Source: Nitrospira sp. (lineage in GTDB: Bacteria > Nitrospirota > Nitrospiria > Nitrospirales > Nitrospiraceae). Taken from it: 64,000 nt of DNA. Below the pieces are notes generated by a model. That model made no database searches. It was not told where the DNA came from and worked only from the letters and a program-made list of their open reading frames with translations. Location of the stretch: NCBI GenBank assembly GCA_024998595.1, contig JACOEK010000001.1, positions 558,001 to 622,000 on the forward strand. The letters run 5' to 3'. Shown piece after piece: positions 8,033-17,386 of this stretch (positions are counted from its first letter, which is position 1; each line of letters opens with the position of its first letter). The translations under genes were made by a program, and so were the position numbers.

Positions 8033-9727
8033 ATGCCTGAATTGAAGACCCGGCTTCATTGGCTCATGGGGCTGCGGGTGGCGTTGGTCACGCTGATGCT
8101 GGGCTTATCCCTGGCCTTTCAGTCGACGCGTGGCGAATCCGCGCCTACCTTTACCGCACTCATCGTCTTCACCTACACCGTTACCATCCTGTACGCGTTG
8201 GTGCTGAGGAGGCTCAGGACCGCCGATGCGTATACGGCGTTCATCTGGGTGCAGGTCGGAATCGATGTGCTCCTTGAAACCGTCCTGATCGCAAGGACGG
8301 GAGGAGTCGAGAGTCCGTTTGCCGTGCTGTATGTCATCACGGTGACGGTAGCCAGCTTGGTCCCGCACCGACGTGTCGGCATTGTCACGGGAGCCGGTTG
8401 CACCCTCCTATTCGGTTCCATCACGGCGGTTCAATATTTCGGGCTGTGGAACGCCTCTACCTGGTTGCCCCCTAGTAAGCTGGAAGGGCCCGAAGCCTTG
8501 CAGACATTTGAGGTGTACGGGCTCGCATTCCTGGTTGTGGGATTCTTAAGCAGTGTGCTGGCCGATGAGCTTCGCCATGCCGGTCAGTCCCTGAGGGAGA
8601 AGGAGCAGGGGCTTAGCCGCCTCCAGGTGTTCCACGAAAGCATCGTGCGAAGCATCAGCAGCGGTGTATTTACGACCGATCAGGAGGGACGTATCACCTC
8701 GTTCAATCCCGCAGCGCATGAGGTGACTGGCTATACATTCGCGGACGTGCAGGGGCGCTTGTGGCAGGAAGTGTTCAATTGGCACCCTGTGGATCGATCG
8801 CAGGATGCAGACATGACGTCGCTCTCTCCTTTGCGGTTTGAGGTCGATTGCTTTCATGCCAACGGCAGCTGTCTGGTGTTGGGCATGACTCTGTCGCCGC
8901 TCCAGGAGCATGGGACGCAACGCGGTTTGGTGGGGGTCTTCAAGGATCTCACGCAGATTCGCTACCTGGAAGAAGAAATGCGTCGGCGAGAATGGCTGGC
9001 CAACCTGGGAGAGATGTCTGCGGGTATGGCGCATGAAATACGTAATCCCCTCGGAGCATTGGCCGGAGCGATGCAAATGTTGCGGCAGGACGTCGGCTCC
9101 GATGAGACCAGCCAGCGGCTGATGGACATTGCCATTCGTGAGGCCAGGCGGCTCGACAATATCATCACGGAGTTTCTGCAATATGCGCGGCCGCCCGCCT
9201 TGCGCATCGCCGAGCAAGATTTGAATAAAGTCCTTGCCGATACGCTGGATCTGATCCAACATGAAGCGCGATCACGGGCTGGCATCACGATCGTATCCCG
9301 CCTGGCCCCGACCGCCCTGGTGGCGCAAGTGGATCAGGATCAGCTGAAACAGGTGTTCTGGAACCTCGCGGTGAATGCGTTCGATGCGATGCCTGCTGGA
9401 GGGACACTGACGATTGCCACCGGACTGCGGCGCGTGGAAGTTGGTGGGCGCCGCGCGGATGTGATTGAGATCAGCTTTCACGATAACGGGGAAGGCATTC
9501 CCAAGCAGAACTTCGACAAGGTCTTTTTGCCGTTTTTTACGACGAAAAAAGAAGGATCCGGATTGGGGCTGGCCCAGGTTCATCGCATCGTGGAGTTGCA
9601 CGACGGATGGATCAAGGTAGAGAGCGAAGTCGGGAGCGGCGCACGGTTTGTCGTGTGTCTTCCGCAGTCCGGGGAAACCGGTGCTCGCTTGCGGCATGAG
9701 GGAAGGGAACCGTGGAAAAGATTCTAG
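8033..9727 (+). CDS. pilS: PilS-type membrane sensor histidine kinase
   Basis: About 564 residues from the ATG at 8033. Six or so hydrophobic segments occupy roughly residues 10-175, then a PAS domain (about 200-310, IVRSISSGVFTTDQEG), a HisKA domain with phospho-acceptor His in MAHEIRNPLGAL, and a HATPase_c domain with N box, DNGEGIP and GSGLGLA. In PilSR systems the kinase reads pilin levels in the membrane and controls pilA transcription. Frame is open to 7919, but residues before 8033 look non-coding. The end overlaps the pilR start by 16 bases. Confidence 0.93.
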   Translation: MPELKTRLHWLMGLRVALVTLMLGLSLAFQSTRGESAPTFTALIVFTYTVTILYALVLRRLRTADAYTAFIWVQVGIDVLLETVLIARTGGVESPFAVLYVITVTVASLVPHRRVGIVTGAGCTLLFGSITAVQYFGLWNASTWLPPSKLEGPEALQTFEVYGLAFLVVGFLSSVLADELRHAGQSLREKEQGLSRLQVFHESIVRSISSGVFTTDQEGRITSFNPAAHEVTGYTFADVQGRLWQEVFNWHPVDRSQDADMTSLSPLRFEVDCFHANGSCLVLGMTLSPLQEHGTQRGLVGVFKDLTQIRYLEEEMRRREWLANLGEMSAGMAHEIRNPLGALAGAMQMLRQDVGSDETSQRLMDIAIREARRLDNIITEFLQYARPPALRIAEQDLNKVLADTLDLIQHEARSRAGITIVSRLAPTALVAQVDQDQLKQVFWNLAVNAFDAMPAGGTLTIATGLRRVEVGGRRADVIEISFHDNGEGIPKQNFDKVFLPFFTTKKEGSGLGLAQVHRIVELHDGWIKVESEVGSGARFVVCLPQSGETGARLRHEGREPWKRF

Positions 9728-11091
9728 TCGTCGATGATGAGCAGGGTCTGCGCGATGTGTTGAGCATCATGCTGAAACGGGCGGGGTATACCGTGACCGT
9801 GGCGTCGGACGGAGAAGAGGCGATTGCGCAGATTCAGAAGGAGATTTTTGATCTGGTCATCACCGACCTCAAGATGCCGAAAGTGGGGGGCCTTGAGGTA
9901 CTGAAGGCTGTCAAGACTGCGTCTCCGGACACCGTGGTCCTGATGATCACGGCCTTTGCGTCCGCCGACTCGGCGGTGGAGGCGATGAAACATGGGGCGT
10001 ACGACTATCTCACCAAGCCGTTTCAGGTCGATGAAGTTCAACTGATCATTCGCAATGCGATCGAGCGGCGCCGGCTGTCGACGGAGAACATGCTCCTGAA
10101 GCGGGAACTGGCCAGCCAGTCGTCGTTTTCGCAGATCGTCGGCCAGAGCGAGGCCATGCAAAAGGTCTACGATGTCATCAGGAAAGTGGCAGATTCCAAG
10201 AGCAATGTCCTGATCGGAGGGGAAAGCGGAACTGGTAAGGAATTGGTGGCGCGAGCCATTCACTTCAACAGCGCGCGCGCCTCGATGCCGTTCGTGACGG
10301 TCAATTGCAGCGCGGTGCCGGAAACGTTACTCGAAAGTGAACTGTTCGGCCATATGAAGGGCTCCTTCACCGGCGCGATTTCCAACAAGGCCGGTCTCTT
10401 CGAAGTGGCGAACGGCGGTACGATTTTTCTCGACGAAATCGGCGATACCACGCCTGCGATTCAGGTCAAGCTGTTGCGGGTGATTCAGGAACGTGAGTTC
10501 CGGCGGGTGGGCGGAACGCAGGATGTGAAAGTGGATGTGCGTATCGTTGCGGCCACGAATCGTGACTTGGAAAAGGCAGTCGCCGAAGGCGCATTTCGGG
10601 AAGATCTGTACTACCGGCTCGATGTGATTCCGATCAAGCTTCCGCCGCTGCGCATGCGCACGGGCGACATTCCGCTCTTGAGCCAACATTTTCTGGAGAA
10701 ATTTGCCAAGGAAAGTGGTAAACCAGTGCCGACGATGAGCCAGGAGGCCATGCGCGTGCTGTTGGCGCATGAGTGGCGAGGCAACGTTCGTGAATTGGAG
10801 AACGTCGTCGAACGCGTCGTGGCCTTCACCATGGGATCGTCGGTGACGGATGCGGATATTCGCGGATGGCTCCATAAGCCGGTGAACAACCAGCAGGCCG
10901 TGCCATCGGAATTACCGGAAGACGGCCTGGACCTTGAGGGGCTGATCAACACGATCGAGAAGGATCTGCTGTTGAAAGCGCTCGAGCGGAGTCAGTGGGT
11001 CAAAAAGCGAGCCGCGCGATTGCTGCGGTTGAATACCCGATCGTTCCGGTACCGTCTTGAAAAATATGAAATCAAAGGAGGCCGGGATTAG
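9712..11091 (+). CDS. pilR: PilR-type sigma54-dependent response regulator (NtrC family)
   Basis: 459 residues starting at GTG 9712 inside the end of pilS. Receiver domain at 1-120 with phospho-acceptor Asp52 (VITDLKMP) and a conserved TKPF lysine; central AAA+ domain at about 140-370 with Walker A GESGTGKE, a GSFTGA loop (the sigma54-contact motif is normally GAFTGA; Ser at position two is an accepted variant), Walker B GTIFLDEIGD and an arginine-finger region; C-terminal Fis-type helix-turn-helix (LLKALERSQWVKKRAARLL). It would activate a sigma54 promoter, most likely of pilA, in response to PilS. Confidence 0.94.
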   Translation: MEKILVVDDEQGLRDVLSIMLKRAGYTVTVASDGEEAIAQIQKEIFDLVITDLKMPKVGGLEVLKAVKTASPDTVVLMITAFASADSAVEAMKHGAYDYLTKPFQVDEVQLIIRNAIERRRLSTENMLLKRELASQSSFSQIVGQSEAMQKVYDVIRKVADSKSNVLIGGESGTGKELVARAIHFNSARASMPFVTVNCSAVPETLLESELFGHMKGSFTGAISNKAGLFEVANGGTIFLDEIGDTTPAIQVKLLRVIQEREFRRVGGTQDVKVDVRIVAATNRDLEKAVAEGAFREDLYYRLDVIPIKLPPLRMRTGDIPLLSQHFLEKFAKESGKPVPTMSQEAMRVLLAHEWRGNVRELENVVERVVAFTMGSSVTDADIRGWLHKPVNNQQAVPSELPEDGLDLEGLINTIEKDLLLKALERSQWVKKRAARLLRLNTRSFRYRLEKYEIKGGRD

Positions 11092-11111
11092 CGCCGCCCA
11101 GTCAGCTGCGA

Positions 11112-12011
11112 GTGAATTCTACTAGTCTGCTGGTTCTGACTCCTGCCAAAGTCAATCTCATTCTCAGGGTGCTCGAACGACGGCCTGACGGTTTCCATGC
11201 CATCTGGTCGTTGATGCATACGATTGGGCTCAACGATGAGTTGACGCTCACGATGCAGCCCGCCGCCGCTTCGCGTATCGCCTTGCGCTGTGACCAGGCC
11301 GGGTTGGCGGTGGATCACACCAATCTCGTCTATCGGGCCGCGGAGCTCGTGTTGGCGCGGGTCGGTCGCACAATCGATCTCTCCATCAGCTTGACCAAGC
11401 GCATTCCGATGGGGGCCGGACTGGGCGGAGGCAGCAGTGATGCGGCGGCGACCATTCTCGGCCTGACTCGGTTGCTGGGATTGGAGTGGTCCGTCGGGCA
11501 GATGGCGGAGGTGGGGCAGCAGTTGGGCAGTGATGTTCCGTTCTTTTTTGTGGCGCCTGCCGCCTGCGTCACCGGACGAGGTGAGCATGTCCGGCCGGTC
11601 CAGGTGACAGGAGCGCGATGGATCGTGCTGGTCAACCCGGGATTTCCTGTCGCCACCAAATGGGCCTACCAGCAGTTGTCTGCCACGCGCTCCGGCGTGT
11701 GTCCTCTCTCGTCGGCGGTGCAACAATTGAATCAACGCTCCGTGCTTGATTGGTCGGAACTCGTGCCCTTGGTGGCGAACGATTTTGAGACGCCCGTGTT
11801 TGCCCACCATCCGGTACTGGCTCAGATCAAGAGCCACTTGCTGAGCTTGGGGGCCGAGGTTGCCCTGTTATCTGGAAGCGGAGCAACGATGTTCGGCGTA
11901 TTCCGGGGCGAATCTGCCGCGCAGGAGGCCGCTCTTGCGTGCGCGCGCAATTCCGGAATGACGGCCTATGCCGTGCCGGCGTCAGGTGCCCCTTCGACGA
12001 CTGTCATCTAA
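11112..12011 (+). CDS. ispE: 4-diphosphocytidyl-2-C-methyl-D-erythritol kinase
   Basis: 299 residues, GHMP kinase of the non-mevalonate (MEP) isoprenoid pathway; phosphorylates CDP-methylerythritol. The N-terminal motif TPAKVNLIL...RRPDGFHAI and the ATP-binding loop PMGAGLGGGSSDAA are diagnostic; GSGATMFG near the C-terminus is the third GHMP motif. The start is GTG at 11112. It follows pilR after 20 bases and precedes prs, the usual partner of ispE. Confidence 0.96.
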   Translation: MNSTSLLVLTPAKVNLILRVLERRPDGFHAIWSLMHTIGLNDELTLTMQPAAASRIALRCDQAGLAVDHTNLVYRAAELVLARVGRTIDLSISLTKRIPMGAGLGGGSSDAAATILGLTRLLGLEWSVGQMAEVGQQLGSDVPFFFVAPAACVTGRGEHVRPVQVTGARWIVLVNPGFPVATKWAYQQLSATRSGVCPLSSAVQQLNQRSVLDWSELVPLVANDFETPVFAHHPVLAQIKSHLLSLGAEVALLSGSGATMFGVFRGESAAQEAALACARNSGMTAYAVPASGAPSTTVI

Positions 12012-12059
12012 CGGGCAACTTCTACAGGCGTTTTCAGCGCCGCGACCCGCCGCAGATTG

Positions 12060-12088
12060 TTGACAACTTCCCAGGCTTTTCGTTAATG
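12060..12088 (+). promoter_or_regulatory. Possible sigma70-type promoter of prs
   Basis: TTGACA at 12060-12065 and TTAATG at 12083-12088 with a 17-base spacer in the 225-base gap between ispE and prs. No tRNA gene, which often lies at this spot in other bacteria, could be folded from this gap. Confidence 0.4.
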
Positions 12089-12236
12089 TGCTGAGCTTCG
12101 GTAGGCGTCCTCTTGTCCTGACAGTACGAGGTCAGCGGGATTTACAGCGGGTCCGTTCCGTGCCCACCGTTTTATACGAACTCGAAACGCATCGTCACAG
12201 CATCGGCATCGCCACGTACCGCATCGAAGGGGTGGA

Positions 12237-13178
12237 ATGAACAGGGAACTGAAGCTCTTTTCGGGCAACGCCAATCCTGCGCTTGCGCGTGCGATCGGCT
12301 CGTATCTCGATTTGCCCATCGGCGCGGCTACGGTGTCCTCTTTCAGTGATGGGGAAATTCGGGTGCGCGTCGAAGAGAATGTGCGCGGGGCGGATGTGTT
12401 TCTCATCCAGTCCTGTTGCTCACCGGTCAATGATTCGATCATGGAAATGCTCATCATGATCGATGCGCTCAAGCGTTCGTCGGCCAATCGCATTACCTCG
12501 GTGATTCCGTATTTCGGCTATGCCCGGCAGGATCGTAAAGATCAGCCGCGTGTGCCGATCTCAGCCAAACTGGTGGCAGACCTCATCACCACCGCCGGCG
12601 CGGACCGGGTGCTGACAATGGATCTTCATGCCAGCCAGATTCAGGGGTTTTTCAATATTCCTGTGGACAATCTGTACGCGTTGCCGGTGCTGTTGGATCA
12701 CATTACCAAACGGAAAATAGACGATCTGGTCGTGGTGTCGCCTGATGCGGGTGGTGTGGAACGCGCCCGCGCCTTTGCGAAACGTCTCCAGGCCAATCTC
12801 GCCATTATCGATAAGCGGAGAGAAGGGCCGAATCAGGCGCAGGTGATGAATATTATCGGTGATGTGCAGGGAAAGAGCGCCTTGCTCCTCGACGACATGA
12901 TCGATACCGCAGGCACCATTGTGCAGGGAGCTCAGGCCTGTCTGGACAAGGGGGCGCGGGAGGTGTGGGCCGGCTGTTCACACGGAGTCCTGTCGGGGCC
13001 CGCGTTAGAGCGCCTCCAACAGTCCGGACTGACGGATGTGCTGGTGACCGATTCGATTCCGTTGCGCGGCAAGGAGTTGAAGTGTCCGAAGTTGAAAACG
13101 TTGTCTGTGGCTCCACTATTCGGTGAAGCCATCAGGCGTATCCATGAGGATGAATCAGTAAGTTCGTTATTCGTGTAG
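12237..13178 (+). CDS. prs: Ribose-phosphate pyrophosphokinase
   Basis: 313 residues. Makes 5-phosphoribosyl 1-diphosphate from ribose 5-phosphate and ATP for nucleotide, His and Trp synthesis. Family motifs: [32 protein letters not shown] (metal and ribose-phosphate site), [13 protein letters not shown] and the PRPP loop [12 protein letters not shown]. Full length and no anomaly. The next gene rplY follows after 37 bases; ispE-prs-rplY-pth is a widespread order. Confidence 0.97.
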   Translation: MNRELKLFSGNANPALARAIGSYLDLPIGAATVSSFSDGEIRVRVEENVRGADVFLIQSCCSPVNDSIMEMLIMIDALKRSSANRITSVIPYFGYARQDRKDQPRVPISAKLVADLITTAGADRVLTMDLHASQIQGFFNIPVDNLYALPVLLDHITKRKIDDLVVVSPDAGGVERARAFAKRLQANLAIIDKRREGPNQAQVMNIIGDVQGKSALLLDDMIDTAGTIVQGAQACLDKGAREVWAGCSHGVLSGPALERLQQSGLTDVLVTDSIPLRGKELKCPKLKTLSVAPLFGEAIRRIHEDESVSSLFV

Positions 13179-13215
13179 GCCGTCCGCGTGGAGCGACAGG
13201 TCGAGGAGGAGCATC

Positions 13216-13983
13216 ATGAAATTCGAGTTAACCGTTGAGAGCAGAGAAGGTGGGGGCAAGGGCCCTGCGCGTCAACTTCGTCGTGCCGGTCGCGTTCCGG
13301 CGGTTCTGTACGGGCAGGGGGAATGTCTCCTGCTCTCGGTCAAGCCGGATGAGCTGGTAAAAATTTTACGGTCCCAAGCCGGGTCCACGGCGCTCATCTC
13401 CCTGACGATCAATGGGGCGAAATCCAAGGCCAACCGCACGGCGCTGTTACGAGACTTCCAGGTGGATCCGATCGCCGGAAGCGTGCTGCATGCTGACTTT
13501 TTTGAAATCGCGATGGACAAGCCGATCCGCGTCAAGGTCCCTGTGCATTTGACCGGTGGTCAACCGATCGGCCTCAAAGAGGGCGGTGTGCTGCATCAGG
13601 CATTACGCGAATTGCATGTGGAATGTCTCCCGTCGGTGTTGCCGGATTTCATCGCGGTCGATGCCTCGCAATTACAGATCAATGAAGGCATCCATCTGAA
13701 GGATATTGCGAAGACGGAAGGTTTGCGCTTTCTGGACGATCCCGACCACATGGTCGTGAGTGTGGCGGCTCCGATGACCGATGCCAAGCTGGAATCCTTG
13801 CTTGCCACGGGTGCGGCCGGGGCTGAGGGCGCCAAGGAACCGGAAGTGGCGGTCAAGGGGAAAGCTGCGACTGAAGGCGCCGCTGGCGCAGAAGCCGGCA
13901 AGGCGGGTGACGCCAAGGCCGGGGCGGCTGCGCCCAAGGCGGGAGCGGCTCCAGCGAAGAAGGAACCAGAAAAGAAGAAGTAG
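13216..13983 (+). CDS. rplY: Ribosomal protein L25 (Ctc/TL5 long form)
   Basis: 255 residues. Binds 5S rRNA in the large ribosomal subunit. The N-terminal L25 domain (about 1-95) begins with GKGPARQLRRAGRVPAVLYG; the beta-rich C-terminal TL5 domain spans about 95-190. The last 60 residues are a low-complexity Ala/Gly/Lys/Pro tail, AAAPKAGAAPAKKEPEKKK at the end, probably unstructured and RNA-contacting. Ribosome-binding site GAGGAGG lies just before the ATG. Confidence 0.95.
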   Translation: MKFELTVESREGGGKGPARQLRRAGRVPAVLYGQGECLLLSVKPDELVKILRSQAGSTALISLTINGAKSKANRTALLRDFQVDPIAGSVLHADFFEIAMDKPIRVKVPVHLTGGQPIGLKEGGVLHQALRELHVECLPSVLPDFIAVDASQLQINEGIHLKDIAKTEGLRFLDDPDHMVVSVAAPMTDAKLESLLATGAAGAEGAKEPEVAVKGKAATEGAAGAEAGKAGDAKAGAAAPKAGAAPAKKEPEKKK

Positions 13984-13988
13984 TTGCG

Positions 13989-14567
13989 TTGCGTCTGCTT
14001 GTTGGATTGGGCAATCCCGGAGCTGAGTATGCCGATACGCGGCACAATATCGGCTGCTGGGTGATCGAACGGGCGGCAGCGCGATGGTCGATACGTCTCA
14101 CCAGAAAAGGCGCGGCCCAGCGAGGCTCGGGTCGCGCCGGTTCTAAGCTAGTCGAGCTGGCCGGTACGCTCGACTGGATGAATCTCAGCGGTCCCCCCCT
14201 CAAAGGTCTCCTTCGCGAACTTGGTCTGGCGCCCGAGGCCTTAGTGGTCGTGCATGACGATCTGGATCTGGAGCCAGGTCGGTTGCGGATCAGGCAGGAC
14301 GGCGGCAGCGGCGGTCACAATGGTCTCAAGTCGATCATTGAAGCCCTGGGAACTTCCAAGTTTGTTCGTTTGAAGGTTGGGGTGGGGCGCCCGGCCCCGC
14401 GGCAAGACTCCGCCGATTATGTGCTGGAGCCTGTCTCACCTGAAGAACGAGCCCTGTATGTCCCCTGCCTTGACCGAGCCGTCGATGCGCTGGAGTTACT
14501 CTTGAATCGCGATGTCGCCACGGCGATGAATCAATTCAACGTACGGGAAAAACTCGACGAGAAGTAA
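13989..14567 (+). CDS. pth: Peptidyl-tRNA hydrolase
   Basis: 192 residues; frees tRNA from stalled peptidyl-tRNA. Catalytic His lies in NPGAEYADTRHNIG; the other conserved elements are HDDLDLEPGRLRI and GGSGGHNGLKSI. The start is TTG at 13989, five bases after the rplY stop (RLLVGLGNPG immediately follows), since no ATG or GTG exists before the first conserved residue. It is almost certainly cotranscribed with rplY. Confidence 0.95.
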   Translation: MRLLVGLGNPGAEYADTRHNIGCWVIERAAARWSIRLTRKGAAQRGSGRAGSKLVELAGTLDWMNLSGPPLKGLLRELGLAPEALVVVHDDLDLEPGRLRIRQDGGSGGHNGLKSIIEALGTSKFVRLKVGVGRPAPRQDSADYVLEPVSPEERALYVPCLDRAVDALELLLNRDVATAMNQFNVREKLDEK

Positions 14568-14675
14568 CCAGCGGGGAAAGGATTCTTCTCATGTGTGGCG
14601 AAGGACCTTCTCTTACGATGACGGGGTTGCCGGGACTTCCTCAGTCGGCAGCAGTACACAATCTCCCTATGGTAA

Positions 14676-14695
14676 AGTGACGTATTCGTGTCACT
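14676..14695. promoter_or_regulatory. Inverted repeat AGTGAC-N8-GTCACT before the dioxygenase gene
   Basis: A 6-bp perfect dyad with an 8-base centre, ending 12 bases before the ATG at 14708. The spacing fits a dimeric regulator's operator or a small hairpin over the ribosome-binding region. No regulator gene is adjacent. Confidence 0.35.
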
Positions 14696-14707
14696 CTGGG
14701 AGAAATC

Positions 14708-15913
14708 ATGACCACGCCACTTCGATCACCTCTCTCACTCGCGGCGTTTGACCTGTCTCCTGATCGCGGCTTTCTTCCTGCGACTGACCCCGTGGACCAG
14801 CTTCCGGAGGAGCCGATCGTGAATCAAATCGCGACGGAGCTACCGAAGTTCCTCACCGCCCGGCAATTCCGCCAGTTTATTCAGGACCGGTCGGACATTA
14901 TGGGCCCGGTGGCTGACGATTGGGGGCTTGATGTGTTCCGTTCCGCCATGCGAACGCTGTCGTTTGCCGGCCATGCCTATGTCTGGGAAAATCCCGATGA
15001 TCCCGCAGCCAGGTTGCCCGCCAGCATAGGCCTGCCCTGGTATCGCGTTGCACAACAGCTAGGCCGTCCGCCGGTCCTTTCGTACGCCTCGTATGCGTTG
15101 CACAACTGGCGGCGACTCGATCTGCAGAAGCCGATTGAGCTAGGCAATATCGTGCTCCTACAGAATTTTCTCGGCGGGCTCGATGAAGAATGGTTTGTGT
15201 TGATCCATATCGATATCGAGGCGAAGGCCGGGCCAGGATTGCAGGGATTGGTTCAAGCGCAGAATGCCGCGCAGGAGGATGAGGCGGAGGACGTGCTGGC
15301 CGGGTTGAACGCGCTCGCAGCCGCGCAAGAGGCGATGCGGGAGACGCTCCTTCGTATGCCGGAACGGTGCGATCCCTACATTTATTACAGTCGAGTGCGA
15401 CCCTATATTCATGGGTGGAAAAACAGTCCCGCATTGCCGGAGGGACTGTTGTACGAAGGGGTATCGGACTACGCTGGACGTCCGCAGCAATTCCGCGGGG
15501 AAACCGGCTCGCAAAGTTCGATTGTGCCGGCGTTGGATGCGGGCCTTGGCGTGCTTCATGCCGATGATCCGTTGACGCAATATCTGGTCGAGATGCGCGA
15601 CTATATGCCGCCGCGCCATCGGGCATTTGTGTCCGCGTTGGAAGCGCGTGTGGACGGGCAACAGCGCCCCCTGTTGTATGGGTATGCCCGCGATCGCAAG
15701 GCGACGAATCCTGAATTATGGAAGGCGTTTTGTGCCTGTGTGGATTTACTGGCCCAGTTCCGCGACATTCATGTCGGCTACGCCGAACGGTATATCTTCC
15801 GTCAACATCAGTCGCATGCGAGTAACCCGACTGCCGTGGGCACAGGTGGCACGCCGTTCATGCCTTATCTGAATAAGCATCTCGAGGAGACCAAGCACCT
15901 CATCCAGGACTGA
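14708..15913 (+). CDS. Indoleamine 2,3-dioxygenase-like haem protein
   Basis: 401 residues matching the IDO family, which opens the indole ring of L-tryptophan to N-formylkynurenine using haem and O2. Shared with animal and bacterial IDOs: RPYIHGWKN with a substrate-binding Arg (Arg231), GETGSQSS, EMRDYMPPRHRAF, the proximal haem His in FRDIHVGYAERYI (His355) and the C-terminal GTGGTPFMPYL loop. The N-terminal 45 residues are family-specific leader without a signal peptide. No kynurenine-pathway genes are nearby; it stands alone between pth and a small membrane protein gene. The family call is firm, the true substrate is not. Confidence 0.85.
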   Translation: MTTPLRSPLSLAAFDLSPDRGFLPATDPVDQLPEEPIVNQIATELPKFLTARQFRQFIQDRSDIMGPVADDWGLDVFRSAMRTLSFAGHAYVWENPDDPAARLPASIGLPWYRVAQQLGRPPVLSYASYALHNWRRLDLQKPIELGNIVLLQNFLGGLDEEWFVLIHIDIEAKAGPGLQGLVQAQNAAQEDEAEDVLAGLNALAAAQEAMRETLLRMPERCDPYIYYSRVRPYIHGWKNSPALPEGLLYEGVSDYAGRPQQFRGETGSQSSIVPALDAGLGVLHADDPLTQYLVEMRDYMPPRHRAFVSALEARVDGQQRPLLYGYARDRKATNPELWKAFCACVDLLAQFRDIHVGYAERYIFRQHQSHASNPTAVGTGGTPFMPYLNKHLEETKHLIQD

Positions 15914-16002
15914 CCGCGCAGGTGGGATCGTGCTCCCGTGTTTCGGGCTGGAATACTGGCATCAGAGTTCGTACACTGCGTCGTGCCGATGTGCTTCGAC
16001 CT

Positions 16003-16215
16003 ATGCGCAAACCAGGCGAACCCATTTATCTCCGAATCCACCTGATCGCTCTGGCGTTGGTCCTTCTCGCCACAGTAGCGTTGCCGCGAGCAGCGGAATT
16101 TTTTATCGGCCCGCTGAGTTTCGGTACGCGCGCCTTGGCGGGGTTGGGGATAGCTGTGGCGGGTGGGATTGCTCTGTACCTCCTCTATAATTCTTCCGCC
16201 CGGAATGAGCCCTAG
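16003..16215 (+). CDS. Small two-helix membrane protein, unknown
   Basis: About 70 residues from the ATG at 16003 (frame open from a GTG at 15922). Two hydrophobic segments (about 12-32 and 43-63 of the short form) with a short polar loop and a basic N-terminus (MRKPGEPIYLRIH), suggesting an inner-membrane hairpin. No family recognised. It follows the IDO-like gene in the same direction and could be cotranscribed. Confidence 0.5.
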   Translation: MRKPGEPIYLRIHLIALALVLLATVALPRAAEFFIGPLSFGTRALAGLGIAVAGGIALYLLYNSSARNEP

Positions 16216-16409
16216 CCGCCACGAGGCGACCCTCCAGCTTGCTCTACAGTGTCGCTGCGCCGGTGTCGAACCATTCTGCATTGTTCCGGTCTGTCGCGCA
16301 TCTACCCCGTACCAGCTTCGCTTGTAATTCGACATCACTGAAGTCCTCACAGCAAAGTTGTCCAGTCTCCTGCGGCGATCGCCTGTTATGATCATGGTAG
16401 CCCTCGCCC

Positions 16410-17063
16410 ATGGAGAACGTCACCATGGTATGGATGCCATTTGTACGCAGTCGATTCCCAGTTGCAGTGTCTGTGGCACTGCTCCTCCTCGCTCCTGTCG
16501 CGACGAGGGCCGAATGGTATGCGGCAGCCCAGCTGGGTGTGAACTTCGCGGATCCCATCCGGAATGTCCGAGGGAGCGGTTCCCTCGCCGGGTTGGAGGC
16601 GCCTAACTTCAATCTCAAGACCAGTCCTGCTTTCGGCGGCAAATTAGGTTTCTTTCCCAATCATGGGATTCTGGGAATCGAATTGGATGTGTCGCACAGT
16701 ACCCCGCACATCAAAAATCTCGACGACGTGCCGGGCATTCACCTCTCTGTGACCAACATCGGCCCCAGCGTCATCCTGCGTTATCCGGGCGTGACCTGGC
16801 AGCCTTATATCGGAGGCGGCCCGGCTGTGCTGGTGGCGCATCTCGGCCGATCTTCGACCACGGAGAGCGATACTCAGGTGTCGCTCGGCGCCAATGTGCT
16901 GGTCGGTATCCGGGCGTTCGTCACGCCGAAGGTGGCGCTGTTTACCGAATATAAATACACCGATTCGACGTTTCGCTTCGGCGGCGCGTTCGGGCCGGTG
17001 GGTGGCTTTGATGGTACCTATCGGGCCCATCAGCTGTTCATGGGCCTGTCCTATCACTTCTAA
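16410..17063 (+). CDS. Outer-membrane beta-barrel protein (OmpA/OprF-barrel-like)
   Basis: 217 residues. Signal peptide with basic start and hydrophobic core (VAVSVALLLLAPVATRA, cleavage after TRA) and then alternating beta strands ending in an aromatic C-terminus (LFMGLSYHF), the outer-membrane insertion signal. Resembles eight-stranded barrels such as opacity-type or lipid-A-modifying proteins; YIGGGPAVLVAHLG and ALFTEYKY are typical strand sequences. Function unknown. In-frame ATGs at 16425 and 16434 are equally possible starts. It heads a small set of envelope genes with the two lipoproteins downstream. Confidence 0.75.
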   Translation: MENVTMVWMPFVRSRFPVAVSVALLLLAPVATRAEWYAAAQLGVNFADPIRNVRGSGSLAGLEAPNFNLKTSPAFGGKLGFFPNHGILGIELDVSHSTPHIKNLDDVPGIHLSVTNIGPSVILRYPGVTWQPYIGGGPAVLVAHLGRSSTTESDTQVSLGANVLVGIRAFVTPKVALFTEYKYTDSTFRFGGAFGPVGGFDGTYRAHQLFMGLSYHF

Positions 17064-17075
17064 GAGAGGCTTGCC

Positions 17076-17375
17076 ATGACGCGATCAATCACCCTGTTCT
17101 TTATCGCAGGCATCCTGCTGTTCACGGCAGGCTGCGCAGAGTCATTGCACCAGGGGCAGCGGGGGGCTGGGTGGAGCGGCCAATCGAATGCCGGGTATAC
17201 AGACGGCCCAGCCTACGGCGGCGCAGGATATTGGTGGAATCCATTCGGATACTATGGCTCCGGCTACGGGTGGTATGGAGGAGGCTACGGCGGCACCCAT
17301 CAATCATCGAATGCGCCCGCACCTCGTCCGACTCCCCCGGACAACGCGCCGCCCCAGTTTCAGAAGAAGTACTGA
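17076..17375 (+). CDS. Gly/Tyr-rich lipoprotein, copy 1
   Basis: 99 residues with a type II signal peptide: lipobox FTAGC with the acylated Cys near residue 20. The mature part is mostly Gly, Tyr and Trp (YWWNPFGYYGSGYGWYGG), then a proline-rich end RPTPPDNAPPQFQKKY. It starts 12 bases after the barrel gene. The tail and repeat style match the next gene, so the two are paralogues. Such proteins could be surface-associated or sticky matrix components; no function is known. Confidence 0.7.
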   Translation: MTRSITLFFIAGILLFTAGCAESLHQGQRGAGWSGQSNAGYTDGPAYGGAGYWWNPFGYYGSGYGWYGGGYGGTHQSSNAPAPRPTPPDNAPPQFQKKY

Positions 17376-17386
17376 GGTGTCAACCG

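Noticed and set aside
12012-12236. tRNA gene between ispE and prs
   Set aside because: No cloverleaf or CCA-type end could be traced; only a possible promoter is present.
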